A DNA stretch of 64,000 nucleotides from Callipepla californica brunnescens (Eukaryota; Chordata; Aves; Galliformes; Odontophoridae), in contig JALIRH010000040.1 of assembly GCA_023055505.1 (NCBI GenBank), positions 563,001-627,000 on the forward strand. Reading direction: 5' to 3'. A model generated the notes under the pieces. It searched no databases and had not been told where the DNA came from. It saw nothing but the letters and a program-made list of their open reading frames with translations. Each line of letters starts with the position of its first letter. The stretch's first letter is position 1. The position numbers and the translations under genes are program-made. Shown here piece after piece: positions 50,801 to 62,649 of the stretch.

Positions 50801-53800
50801 CATAAAAACCTCATTATAATTTTGAAACACATTTCATGACTATGTATCAGCTCTACTGCCTGGGTAACTTTCTGTGCTTTAATATTATGAGAGTTACTGG
50901 AATTGCTCAGACACCTGAAATAGAAATGCTCTGTTCCTCACTGGAATTTCAGTTTGTTGGCCAAGCAGAATTACTGCTTTATCCAGGCAAGTTTTTGAAA
51001 GACGTTCCCAGGCTAACCCTGGTCTGTCAGATGATATAAATTATACCAGTAACAATTTAGGACGACAGTGGAACAGCTCTTACAGTGTGACCAAAGCAGT
51101 CTGATTCTTGTCACAAGTTTGGAGCAATACCTAGAGGAAAATAAGAAGTCACCTTTTCCATGCAATTATCAGTGCTAAATAGCTGATGAAGAGATGTTAC
51201 TTCACCCAGCTGTCCAGATCACATCCTAATCTATCAGATGTTTAGATTTCCAGAGGAGCTGAGTTGTGTGCATGCTCCAAGCTCTTGAAAGACCCAAGAA
51301 TGGAAAACAGCAGTGTGATAGTAGGCGCCGTGTTAGGTATTGCAGCCTTGCTCACCTTCCAGTCTGCAGTGGTTCTCAGTGCTGAGAGTGATGCTTTCAC
51401 GCCTCTCTTACAAAAACATGGGAAGAGTTATGTACCTCAGGAAGGACTGCTTGGAAACCAGCTGGACTGCAACCTGGTGAAAGTAACCCACGAAGAGAAT
51501 GTTGCTCAGGATGGAACTGAAACAGTCTGGGGCACATCTGCATGAATCAAAGCCTGCGCTTCTGCTTCAGGCAGATGGGTGTGAGTACCAAACAGGATCC
51601 ACTCCTGTCCCACAAGCAGCAGGGATGTGATAGCATGGTGCTGGACCAAACAGTCTTCTTCTACTTGGACTAAATGCTGATCTGCTTCCCACAGCTATCC
51701 TGTTTCAGGTTCTGGAGGCTACAGAGGCATCACTAGCTCCAGGTTACTTAGTCTGTGCATTACCCCACTGTTCAGACAGATTGTGAATGAGTGTGGTTGA
51801 AACCAGGAGCCTCCCTCCCCAAGGATATGCTTGGAGATAAGTGCAGTCTTGTACAAAAACAGAAACAGCAAAAGTTACTGAGTTTGATATCTAATTCTGG
51901 TCTTTCAAGTGTGGATGCAGGAGACCTCTCATTATCTTCACACCAGCATTTCTTCACTTGAGAGCAGAAGTAATTAATAACTTCCTTCCTATGGTATGAC
52001 ACTGGCAGACCCACCCTTCCCTGTGCTTCTGTGCAGTGCTAAATGGAAACGTACAGGTACGAGATTGCAGCAAACACAGGTGCAAGCCTGAGTCAGGCCT
52101 AAGTCTATGCATAACAGTAGGTAGCTTGACAAGTTCAGCAGAGCATAACCCTTCATTTGTTTGTAATTCTTAATTATATGAAGTATATATACAGAAAGCT
52201 CTGGTTTCACAGGAATTGAAGTTGCCTTCTGGTAAGGAACTGTGCATTTCATTTATCTGCTATGTTCTATGCAAGAAACAAACAATGGCAAAGGCAGCTG
52301 TACCCTAAAACTCTGGCTAGGCTAATCAATGGAAGAAAGTCACAGGATAGGTTTGCCTACAGGATTCCGCCCCGCCCCCCTTTAGAAATCTAAAGCTGAG
52401 GCACCTCACAGAAATTTTCCACCTTGTGAGACAGAAGCAAAACATAAATCACCAGTTTTGCCAGACATAACTGCTGCACTCCAATCAGAGTAGCTATGAT
52501 TTAAGAATTGTAAAGTTTGCCCCACACTTTCCCACAGTGTCTGTGTTCTCAGGACACCTGTAACTTCAGAACTGAAGCTGTGTCACAATATACAAAAGAG
52601 AACTGAGTATTAAGAAAATTTTCCAAAAACCAGCCCTTGACGACTTCATGATATATTCCTACAGTAGAGTACGTGCTCTGTTTTATCAGTGCAGTATCCT
52701 GGAAGATTTCCATAAGGCTCACAGGAAAGCACAGTGCACAGCAGCCAAGCCTCAAACAAGCAAGCTGTAGCATCTTCATTTCAGACCAGTCAGCCTATTC
52801 AGGGCAGTTAAGTACTTATAGGGATCGTGCTGAGCTATTATTACAAAGCCCCGAGTGAATGGCTCCAGAGTCACCTGAGAACTATTTTAATTTCAATGGG
52901 AAAAGGTGATGCTAACTACTGACTGTCTTAACACAGTTCTGTGTCATTCGGTGGTGTGACAACTTCTTTAATATGAGAACCGCACCATGTCACTTGTAGA
53001 GATCACAGTACCAGTGCTTCTTGTAGCTGCAGCTTGCTTTCTAAAACCTGCCTGGATGATGTCAAGTCACATACAGGTTTAATTCCCTCTTCCCCACCCC
53101 TTTAACAAGTAATCCTGATTTTGTTTTCATTAAAAGCCTCGGTGGTATTTTTATGTAGCATTCTTCTTCAGCTCAGGAGGACCCAAAGGTGAAATCAAGC
53201 AGCAGGTGACTGCTCCCCCCCTAAATGAGTAATCAGTTATGCTCCAAGCTAAAATAAATACAAACAGAAAGCTCAGTGTTCTCCTGCCTTCATTTAGCAA
53301 CTTTTTTTCTTGTTTTAAACACAGGTTTTGTAAAAACATCTTGAGCCTCATGAATGCTCATTTAATTTTTGTTTTCTTTGGAAAGGCCATCTCTCCTTTC
53401 CACTTGATGTCCTCACTGCGTGCATTTCCCAGTGGCGCAGGGGCGATGGTTACACTCCTCCATTACACATTCATGTTTAACCACACAGCTTCCCAGAACA
53501 GCCCCACCGCTAGAATGACCTGCAGCTCTAGATTTACGCTGTCACCACCACTTAGAGTCACCAAAGAACAGTGTCACTTCTAAACGCACACACTTCCCAA
53601 CAGATGAACTGCTCCACAGTTTCCCGTGGTTTTCTTTCATAACTAGCTCCTTCATTTCAGCAGCATCATGGCTGAGCTCAAGGCTGAAATACAAGTCTCC
53701 ACCTAGGGTAAGTGCTTATTTTTACACAAGTCATTACAGAAAAAGGTTGACATTGACGTTTACCAAAATATTTCAGACTGTAACCACCACCTGCTCAGCT

Positions 53801-56009
53801 GAACATGAGAATTCATGCCTCCTGGTCTTATTTTTCCCTCAGTGCATGACTGATCTGACTTGTGCCTGACTTTCAGAAATTCTCCATCTCTCTGCTAGAA
53901 TTACCGTCAGCAGGAAAAACTCAGCGTACAGCTGGATTTCTCTTCCTTCACCTGTGCTATTACTTGTCTCTCACGTAAGGATACAGCCACACAGCCTGGA
54001 CCACTTCATGGTATTCTGTAAGCTTCTTAAACTTTTACAATTTGAAAGGAAAATCTCTAATACTGTCAGACGTTAGACATCTGCAAGGAGCTGCTTTCAT
54101 TTCTTTCATACAGGTGCCTATCAAAATCCCAGCACAGTGCCACAGGTTAATCTGGATGCTTCCTGTTCAACACCACCAGCAAGGCAGCGCACTGGCCCTT
54201 TAATACCAACTCTAGAACAGGGATGTTTCCCTGTGTTCCAACAGTCCTGCTTCTGATTTGGTTACTGGTCATAACCCCACTGATAATAACCCCAAATGAT
54301 AAGAATTATTGGCATTCTTATAAATCCCAAGTAAGTGAAGGGCGAAAGAAAAGCCCCCCTGTAATCAAACCCATATAAGTGCATGTTAATGTTCAGTGCC
54401 CTAAAGGGTCACATCAGAGAAATGCTATAATGTTATATATCAAGAGGCTGGTAGACACTTTCAAGTGAATAAATTCCATTTATATAATTACAAGAATGAC
54501 CAGTGACTACAGTTCATTATCTTATGCACAGCAAATTAAAAAAAAAATATATCAGTGGAATGTATGTAAATATTACTAACACATATGCTATGGAAAAGCA
54601 ATTCACATTCATTAAAAAAACACCTTAACTTGAAAGGTTTACCAAACGCGGTTATGTGGAGTGTCTCGGTCTTTGAAAGCAGAACAGAAGCTGTTTGCAA
54701 GGACCCAACAATAACTGATATCCAACTGCTTTGGACCTGGGCTGCAGATGGGAAGTGTACTGAAAGCTGGGCTGAAATCCCCGCTCAGTTGATGACAGCA
54801 GCAATAGTGCTGTTGTTTCCTACGAGAGTGGAATTTCACTCATCTTTACATTCTTTGTCAGTTACAGTGAAGCAGCCAGAAGAAAGATGAATAGAGAGCG
54901 GCCAAGTAGGCTCACAGTTCAAGAACACAATCTTCAAACAGCTGTGAGGGCTGGGGAGGGAAATGGGGGCTTAGAACGTAACTAAAGTAAGTCTTAATCA
55001 AAACATGGGACAAAATGGCACCTTCTGGTAGTGGAACTGATCAGGATACCAAAACCACCTTGTAAGGAGCAAGTCTGAGGTTGCGCCCCTGGTGAAGACT
55101 TTCGCCTTTGTCTAGTAAGGGAGGCGAGCATGGTGCGCTGACGTGTAAGTGCATGTAGAGCGAGACATTCCAGGAGCTGAACAGTATCTCTGCATATATT
55201 AAGACACTGCTGAGGAGGAAAAAAAAAAGAAAAGCAATATCTTTAACACAGAAATGATTGCCTAGATAACATGATTTCAAATCGAGCTTTACACATTTTT
55301 GATAAACCAAAAGGACTGAACACTGGAGATGAACATTTTTAGCACCGACTGCTGGCTTACCACTAAATACTTCTTTGCAAGAGATGAGTACAGAAAGACA
55401 TATTCTTTCACTGAGAGCTACAGGAACCGCACCAGTGAGCCCTGATGCTTTACAGCACCCACATAGCTCTAATTACTGTGAGAAAGAACTAAATAAATGT
55501 GCATTCATTTTCCACCCCCTGCATGCCATGTGCCCTGCAAAACTAGAAACCCATGACATCTGTGTCACAAGCTTTCAGAAAACAAACTGGTTTCTTCCTG
55601 CGCTGCTCAGAAGCTCTGCAGCCATTTACATTAGCCATACCCACCACTACCAGCTAAAAAGAAAACGCTGAGGAATCGCAGACTTTCTGTACCAACAACT
55701 CAGTTGGAAAATTGCTGGGTGTGCATTTTTTGCTCTTTACGCAATATGAATGAGAGACCTATGACCATTTCCCAGGAGGAACCCGACACCCATTTGGCTA
55801 GATGTGCTACTGCAGCACAGCACCCACATAAAGGGCTTTTTTTGTTTCTTTGTTTTCTTGGCTATCAAAAATAGTCAGCTTACCTAACTGTATCTCCACT
55901 AAGGGACATTTCAGGAACAGAGAACATAACTCCTGAACATTAACTCAGTATACCAAAGTAAAAGGTAAGTAGTTCTGAATACCCATCACTGTGTGGCACT
56001 TCATCTATT
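44870..56009. other. RBM46-LRAT intergenic DNA
   Basis: About 11 kb without a recognised exon and without a recognisable CR1 copy. Short A/T runs are present (for example 46,951-46,965 and 49,617-49,630). A CTCF-like motif is at 49,159-49,172. Open frames such as 51,264-51,545 or 53,239-53,583 show no domain and are left out. Confidence 0.55.
49159..49172 (+). promoter_or_regulatory. CTCF-like motif
   Basis: CCACTAGATGGGAG matches the CTCF core (CCASYAGRKGGCRS) at 13 of 14 positions, the best match seen in the window. It points the opposite way to the motif at 44,856-44,869. Confidence 0.4.
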
Positions 56010-56015
56010 TTTATT
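56010..56015 (-). terminator. LRAT: Candidate LRAT polyadenylation signal
   Basis: AATAAA on the minus strand about 325 bases after the LRAT stop codon, preceded by ordinary UTR-like sequence. It would give a short 3' UTR. Other signals further downstream cannot be excluded, and mammalian LRAT has long 3' UTR forms. Confidence 0.4.
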
Positions 56016-56339
56016 TGTAGCTGTAGCACCCAGGCACATGGCTGGGAGATAAAAGAACACAAAGGACATGAGCAGAATCACTTAAGGCTAAAGGCATGCA
56101 GCAGAACCGCATAGCACCCCTACTTCTCCATGATTTAGAAGGTATGCAAAAACATTCTGAGATTTTCAGGAAATCTATTACTTGGCTTACACAGTAAGCT
56201 ATACCTTGTGCACTGTGTTCTAGAGTTGCATTTAAAAGTGACACAAGGTTAAGAAACTTTGCACAACGCCAGTGAGTAATTTGTGCTTTCATAAATACAG
56301 TAGTGTACATCCTATATACAGACAGCTGTGGGCGGGCTG

Positions 56340-56492
56340 TTAGCCGGCCATCCACAGAACAAAGGTAATGAAGATCGTGGGGAGCGCGGTGGAAGGTGCC
56401 AGACCCAGGCAGACGATGGATGCTAAGCCCACAAGCACGGAAGCAAGAACGCTCCTCTGGTCACGAATTATCATCTTGACAGTCTCACAGAA
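56340..56492 (-). other. LRAT: LRAT terminal coding exon (membrane anchor)
   Basis: It starts after a strong acceptor with a long T/C tract (AG at 56,494-56,493) and encodes '[18 protein letters not shown]', the C-terminal transmembrane helix and the end 'FVLWMAG', then TAA. Confidence 0.95.
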
Positions 56493-57369
56493 CTGCAAGG
56501 AGAAAAAAAAAACAAACAGAAGAAAAATGTCGGGGTTAAGGAAGAAAGTGCTGAGATGACAGCTGGGATTGATGCTCACTCTGGTACAGAGAGCACGCAG
56601 CCCTGCTGCTCCACCACCACAGGAGCTCGGGCTGATGCAGTTAATGGGAACTGAGCCCTGCTTCCCGCCAGCGGAGGCGAAGCTGCCTGCCATCCCGCAG
56701 CCCAGCACTGGAATGACGTGTGGCAACGTGACCACAGCCTGCCAGCTCTCAGTAGCGCTTGTGACATCAGGAGCCACACACTCACCGGTGGGGTGCCCCT
56801 GCCGCCCCCGCCCGAGGCTGTACCTTGTCGGTCTGGAAGCTGACCGGGGCTCCGTAGCGGCAGTAGGTGACGAAGTGCTCGCAGTTGTTCCAGAGCAGGC
56901 TGTAGGCCGTGGTGCCTACCAGCTTCTCAGCACGGCGGGCAGCCTCCTCGCTGCCCAGCACCTGGTCCTTGAACAGCCGGTCCATGTGGTTGACTAGGAT
57001 GCTGCCGCCATAGGCGAAGTCCTCCACCGTGTCCACGCGGATGCTGGCCGTCTTGGTGATGACGCCCAGGATGAGCCGCTTGTTGGTCACGACTCGCTGG
57101 ATCTGCCGCCGGTCGTCGGTGAAGGCGGGCAGGATGTCGGGCATCAGGTGGGCCACGCGGTTCTCGCCCAGATAGATGCCGAAGTGGATGAAGAGGGTGC
57201 GCGGCACCTCCAGCAGGTCGCCCCGCCTGAAGCAGCTCGTGTCGTAGTAAGCGGAGGCGGCCGGCGGGGGCTCCCCGCCCTCCGTGCCCGCGGGCAGCGC
57301 CCGGACGTGGACGAGGAACAGCAGCTTCTCCAGCAGCAGCGAGGCCGCCTGCGGCACCGCGTTCTTCAT
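56340..57369 (-). CDS. LRAT: LRAT, lecithin retinol acyltransferase (complete, two coding exons)
   Basis: The coding join 57,369-56,824 and 56,492-56,340 gives 232 residues (human 230). Known: LRAT is an ER-membrane enzyme that moves an acyl chain from phosphatidylcholine to all-trans-retinol to make retinyl esters for storage and the visual cycle. Seen: a hydrophobic N-terminus ('[13 protein letters not shown]', about 10-22), the catalytic pair His62 ('[11 protein letters not shown]') and His74 ('RVAHLMPD'), the nucleophile Cys163 in 'NNCEHF', the LRAT-specific insert between them (about 82-120) and a C-terminal membrane helix (about 198-230). The single intron is 331 bp, phase 0, donor AAG|GTACAG and acceptor CCTTGCAG. 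The start has G at -3 and is the only in-frame Met in position. No key residue is missing, so the enzyme should be active. Confidence 0.97.
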
Positions 57370-57780
57370 GGCCGGCAGGGCCGAGGATGGCAGCAGACGG
57401 GGCGCCGCCGAGCAGCCCCGCTTTTCTAGGCTGCCGGCCGGGGCGGGGCGGCCCGGCCCCCCCGGCTGCGTGCCCGCCCCGCTCCGCTCCGCTCGGGGAC
57501 GATGCCCGCCAGGCTCTGCCCGCAGCTGGGTTCCCGTTACGCGCCGGCTCGGCCCGAAGGGCTCAGAGAGAACGGGAAGAGGCGGAGGGGAAGAGCGGCG
57601 CGTTTTGTTTCACGCTAATCCATGATGTAAATAGGTAAATCCTGGCGACGGAGCCCACAAAACAGCGTCTCTGTTCGGCCGACGGAGCTGCCCCGTTTGC
57701 GGCGGACCGGGGTCGGTAGGCGAGCCGCTTCCCGCCCCATAGGCTGCGGAATGGTGGATGGGGCCGCCGTTCACGGCACC
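56780..57780 (-). promoter_or_regulatory. LRAT: CpG island over LRAT exon and promoter
   Basis: CpG density is high from within the catalytic exon to about 57.77 kb. GC boxes cluster at about 57,437-57,455 ('GGGGCGGGGCGG') and CCGCCCC-type boxes follow near 57,473-57,480. An untranslated first exon, as in mammals, may lie here, but I cannot place the start site. No clear TATA box is seen. LRAT is known to be induced by retinoic acid; I did not find a convincing direct-repeat response element by eye. Confidence 0.65.
56824..57369 (-). other. LRAT: LRAT coding exon with the catalytic domain
   Basis: It encodes residues 1-182, ending 'FQTDK' at donor AAG|GTACAG (GT at 56,823-56,822). Base composition is very G+C-rich, unlike its surroundings. 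The large plus-strand open frames over this exon are G+C-driven shadows. Confidence 0.95.
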
Positions 57781-60700
57781 TCTTGCATGAAGTCATCGCC
57801 TTCGCAGTGGCTCTGCCTGCAGGTTGTGTGCACGGAGGCGGCTGCCGCACAGCCAAACGGGAAGCTTTGGCTCCTCACCAAAGGGAAACAGATGTGAAAC
57901 AGCAGGTTCCTTCCCCTCTGAAGTAACTTTCAACCCAAACGCCTGGGGACTGTGGGTGAGAAGCCCAGAAGACCCTTAAGGTGTAGGACTCCTTTGGTTG
58001 CTCCAGAAGAAAAGAAAGGGCTCAACATTCCCTTGCTTTCTCCTGAGGAACAGCTCCAGTACGAAGGGCAAGGCCCACCGTGACACGTTCCCAGCCAAGG
58101 TTCAAGGGAGGCTCCCGTATACAAGGACTATCAGGCTTATTGCTGACACAAAGCACTTTTTCCACCACTCCTCATTGACGCCAACATGTTATGAGATCAC
58201 TGCCCTCTGCATTCCTCCTGCTCCAAGCAGAGAGCTTCCTGAGGAACACAAGGTTGCTTGCAGCTTGTTCCACCTGCAGAGAGGTCCACAGGGACCTCCT
58301 TCAGCCTCTGAGCACAGGCCAGAGCACTGCTCACCAACGCGATCAGGCACTTGGGATTTTCTCTGAAGAGTCTCAGCCAAACTTTTATGCAGTAAAGACT
58401 TAGCTAACTCCCCTTAGAAAGGAGGAAATACCTTGTAGACGCGGCTCACGGTGCTGGTAGGAACACAGTACATTAGCTACCAGTCACATAATTACTTAAG
58501 ATCTTTCAAATCCAGATGCTTCCCTGGATGGGTTGATACCTTTGCTCACACCTACTAGTAAATAAAAACATGAGCAAGGAGTTTTATGCACTTCTAACTG
58601 GCCCATTTTTAAGGGACTGGAGAAAGGGTACAGGTTAAAAATAGTAACCTCATGATAGGGTCTCAGCCTTCTGGTGATGGCCATAGGGGCTGGTCCAGAG
58701 ATGAAGCACTGTGCCACAGCCAGAGGTTTTCAGAGACTAAGCCCTAGCACAGAATCATTCGTATTTACCTCCTGAAAGTGTAAGCCTTCCATCTCAGGGA
58801 TCCCTTCATCCAGCCCTACTGTCTCAAGGCTCCTTCTTCCCAAAATCGCTAAGGGAGTGCCTGGATGGTCTCTGCTGAAGCAAGTGTAATCCTTCAGAGC
58901 TACAGTTCATTTCTCTCTCCCACCCAGCACAAGAGAGAGGAATTCAGTTGAACTCCCTGACAGAAACAGACATTTCCTAACTGGATCTTTTACTTGGAGA
59001 CATTCTTTGTTTGCTTCCTTAATATCCGTGAGCTTTAATCCCCCAAATCCCCATTACAAGTAAATCTGGAAAAAGAGCTGTGAGGAAACTGAGGAAGAGT
59101 CACAACAAGGAGACTCAGTCTTATTACAGGGAAGGGTTTGGAAGGAATTAGGTGACAGGTGTGACATTACGCAGAGGTCATTTCCTTATACCCTCATACC
59201 AAAGCACTAATGATCTTTATCTCTCCCTCCCCCTAAAACCACTCAATTTCAGAGTCAGAAACCCAAGGAACAAGCACAAAAGGCATCACACAGATGGCAG
59301 ATCCGTGGAACTGCTTCACTCCATACACAACTCACATACATGGTGGCAGCAAGAGAAATCCACCCTGGGATTACTACTTTGAAACTGCTGTGAGCATGCA
59401 AAGCACTTAATACAACAACAAACTCATTTCTGAAATAAACCCTTCATATTCTAAAGGCAAAACTACAAGCCAGCAAGGATGTTTTCTGTCATCTCTTTCA
59501 AAATGCCACCACGCAAAACAAAATCTAAAAGGTGTAATTATTTTTCCCTCAAAATATTTCTCAAAATATGTTATGCATGAAAACTGTTTCATCAGAGATG
59601 GCTAAACTGAAAGCATACTTTGTGCCTCAGACTAAAGCCTCCGATAACTTCTTTCCCATCTTCCTGGATCACTTCTGTGTAATAACTTCTAGAACTTAGT
59701 TTAAACTGCCTCACAGCTGGAAAGATCACTTTGAAGTATTACATATAATGCAGCAAATAAAGCACTTGTTTGGACTGTTACCTGCTATGGAATAATTACT
59801 TCATGACAGACCCCATGATTTGCTTTTGAGAGCTACGAGAGATGTAGCAATAAAGCTGAGGGAGATGAAAGAATCCAGCCTAAGTTTTGTATGTGCCATG
59901 GCACAAAAAAAAGACGTTAGCCAGCTTCCATTACACTGAAAACTTAGTTACGTTGGATGGATCCTTTTAGGATTTGAGTCATTACTGCTTCCACCCTGCC
60001 CTCACAGCTAACAGTAAGGAAAAGGCAGGAAAGAAAGGCAACTGAAAGTGCAAGTTCCTGCTCACATGAGGAACAGCCCTGCTTTAACAAGCAGGCAAAA
60101 TGCATTTGTTAACTGAAATTCAGCCAATGCAAATGGCACATATGCTCACCTTCCAGTACAGTCCATGCTTTAATCAAATTTTTTTCCAATTACTCCATCT
60201 CTACTGCAGATTAACACACAAATGCAGCTTTAACAAGCTTTCAGGTCAGCTGGAATTGCTGGAATAAAAACAAGTTCATGAATTCAGAACATGTAAAGGA
60301 GGATAAAATCTTTGGACAGGGATTTCTGAGAATTATCTTTTACAAGCAAAGTACCTGAAGGGCAATGTTATTTGTTTTACACTGAAGCACTGAAAGAAAG
60401 AATGGACAGAAAGCATGTTTGTGAAGGATGCATCCAAACAGGGTAATTCCAGAGATAAAAAACCAACCCTTTTGTATTCCCATATCCAATCCATCTGAAG
60501 TTCTTTTAAGCAAATTACGGCCTCCACCACAGAGCTCGAAGTGCCAAATTCTACAAAAGCATTATCACTTGCTCGTTCCATTTTTGTATCGAATAAAGGC
60601 AAAGCACAGAACAGATCAACTCTGGTGGAGGAAGGGAACCAACGAGACAAAGCATGAAACTGTAGGTAAGTGAAACAACCCCAAAATAAGGGGTTTTAAG

Positions 60701-62311
60701 GACCTCTGAGATAAGTACTACGGTCTTCCAGCAGAAGAAACAAACAACTGAAACAAATTTATACTAAGAAATGTATACTTTAATTCTAAAATTCTTGCGT
60801 ACTCATTTACAGCCTCTTAAGCAGCATACTGAATAAACTGCATATATTTACCATAGCCTTTCTTACCTCTGCTGCTTTTGCTACTCAGGTCTATTGCTTT
60901 TTTATTTCCTCTCAATATCTTCGTGTATTTTGATAGGGTTCCAAATTGTTAACAACAGTTTTCTAAATGAACAGTGAATGTAAACATAAAATTCAGCAAA
61001 AATATACGAAGTTGGATACCTTTGTGCAAGAAAGTAATGATTCATTTTTCACAACTTCTGTGAACCATGCTGTATACACAGGTAGTATTTAGAACTGGCT
61101 TAAGAGAGTAACGTGTTTAGATGGATACAGCTTTTGCTTATACTTCCAAGTCAAAACCATAGAAAACGTGGGAACAATTTGTAGCAAGCAAGAGGCTATG
61201 AAATTAGCAACAATGGCAGCACAGTCTGAGATTTAGGGAAACAGTTCAGTGAAGTTTGCCAAATACTTATTTTCATCTTTTTTCTTATGTATAGTCTTCC
61301 TGAAATAAAAGGGAAGAGTCATTTTGGAATAAAAACGTCAGAATGTGCAGAATATTTGTATGGCTTCTGCAGAAGGAATCGAGCTAGTTTGGGGGCCAGA
61401 ATTTCTACCCTGACAGTTCCATACAACTGAGACATAGACTGTGGAGTCTTTGCTTAATACAGTGAAAAAGTTTTGAGTACCATTATTTGGATACACTAGT
61501 AATACACTGCAGCAGAGGAAAAGGTTGGACGGAAAAAGGAAAATGCAGAGGTGGTAACTGGAGTAGGAACAGAGACAAGAGAGCACTTCACTCAGCACAG
61601 TGTTCCTTCACAGCAGGAGACAGACCTTTCTACTGGAGGCTCGTGGACCCCTCTGTGGGAAGGAGAACAGCCAAATGAACTTCAACAGCACCATAAGAAC
61701 ACAAGGCACTCTGCTGCAATGCCTGGTCCCCCTTTCCACCTTCTAGGGCTGCTCATCACAAGAGACAGTAAGTAGATGGTCCAGCTTACAGAGTTCTCCT
61801 ACCCATATTTTCAGGAGTGCACCATTACCAAGAATTACAATTTGTTACTGCTTAGTCCTTTCCAACTGATGGATGGACTTGGCAGGGAGGTTGGAGCTTG
61901 AGGATCTTAAGGACCCTTCCAAACTAAGCCATTCTATGATTAATTCAGAAGACGCTGGAAATAGTACATAAATCTGTCACTAACTGGACAAAGAGCTGGA
62001 AAGTTGGTGGATCAGCACCACAGGGCTGCACTTACTATTGGTCACTATGCAGTAGTAACAATTAACTAAATTTCTTCACTGCCTATTAGAGAAAGCTATT
62101 CTCCAGTGCCAAGCAGTGATGGTGAGGTACAGCAGGGTACAGCTTCACTCTACGCAGAGGACAAACAGCTGAGAGAAGCTCAACTATATTGGCCCATTCA
62201 ATTTTCATTTAGAGATTTAGAGAAGGAAAAGAGATAAATGGAAAATTACCTCCTGGTCGTCTTGGAAAAAAGACTGTCTTGTCTCATAACGAAATGTTAT
62301 GTTGCAGTTTG
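57781..62311. other. Intergenic DNA between LRAT and the AtuA-like gene
   Basis: About 4.5 kb with one CR1 tail at 61.86-61.94 kb and no exon I can defend. A minus-strand frame at about 60,333-60,650 follows a good acceptor-like sequence (AG at 60,623-60,622) but lacks a good donor and any domain. Confidence 0.5.
61855..61942 (+). mobile_element. CR1 3'-end fragment
   Basis: 'CCTTTCCAACTGATGGATGGACTTGGCAGGGAGGTTGGAGC', 'GAGGATCTTAAGGACCCTTCC' and the terminal 'CCATTCTATGATTAATTC' are a short sense CR1 end. Confidence 0.82.
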
Positions 62312-62317
62312 TTTAAT
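62312..62317 (-). terminator. Possible polyadenylation signal of the AtuA-like gene
   Basis: ATTAAA on the minus strand about 260 bases after the stop codon at 62,577-62,575. It is the nearest plausible signal, but the variant is common in A+T-rich DNA. Confidence 0.25.
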
Positions 62318-62574
62318 TCTGTTTTACAGGAAATAAATTAATTCTTCATCCAATACATTATCTAGACAGGAAATGTTATCAGTCACAGACAAAGCTATTA
62401 GTCTGGTATTACTCAAAGCTGTTATTAATTTGTACCATATAGCTAAGCCTCTGAGAGATAACTGTCACTAATTTCTCCGCAGTGACTTTTAAAAGCCTGA
62501 CTCTAAAAGCCAGTTCTTCTTCATGACATTTTTATACTACTCAAAGTGTTAAAAACATATGTATCAAGCATGTG

Positions 62575-62649
62575 TTACTCTATCAATGATTTTAAATCAG
62601 GAACATTTTTAATCTGGAAATCCAACAGCATCTGCCCAAGTGCTTTGCC
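62575..62649 (-). other. AtuA-like terminal coding exon
   Basis: The acceptor is very strong: 'TTTGCTTTTTTTTCCTTTCAG' just before 'GGCAAAGCACTTGGG'. It holds 24 codons plus TAA, and the frame fits only the phase-0 junction with 'SDPQ|GKALGQ'. Confidence 0.68.

Noticed and set aside
56569..57638. Several plus-strand open frames over the LRAT exon and promoter
   Set aside because: They are G+C-driven shadows of LRAT. The minus strand has a complete enzyme with all catalytic residues.
60333..60650. 105-codon minus-strand frame after an acceptor-like CCCTTCCTCCACCAG
   Set aside because: The only nearby donor (AAAAGG|GTTGGT) is weak, no domain is recognised, and the opposite strand also has a long frame and a donor-like GTAAGT at 60,664. 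The signals are contradictory.
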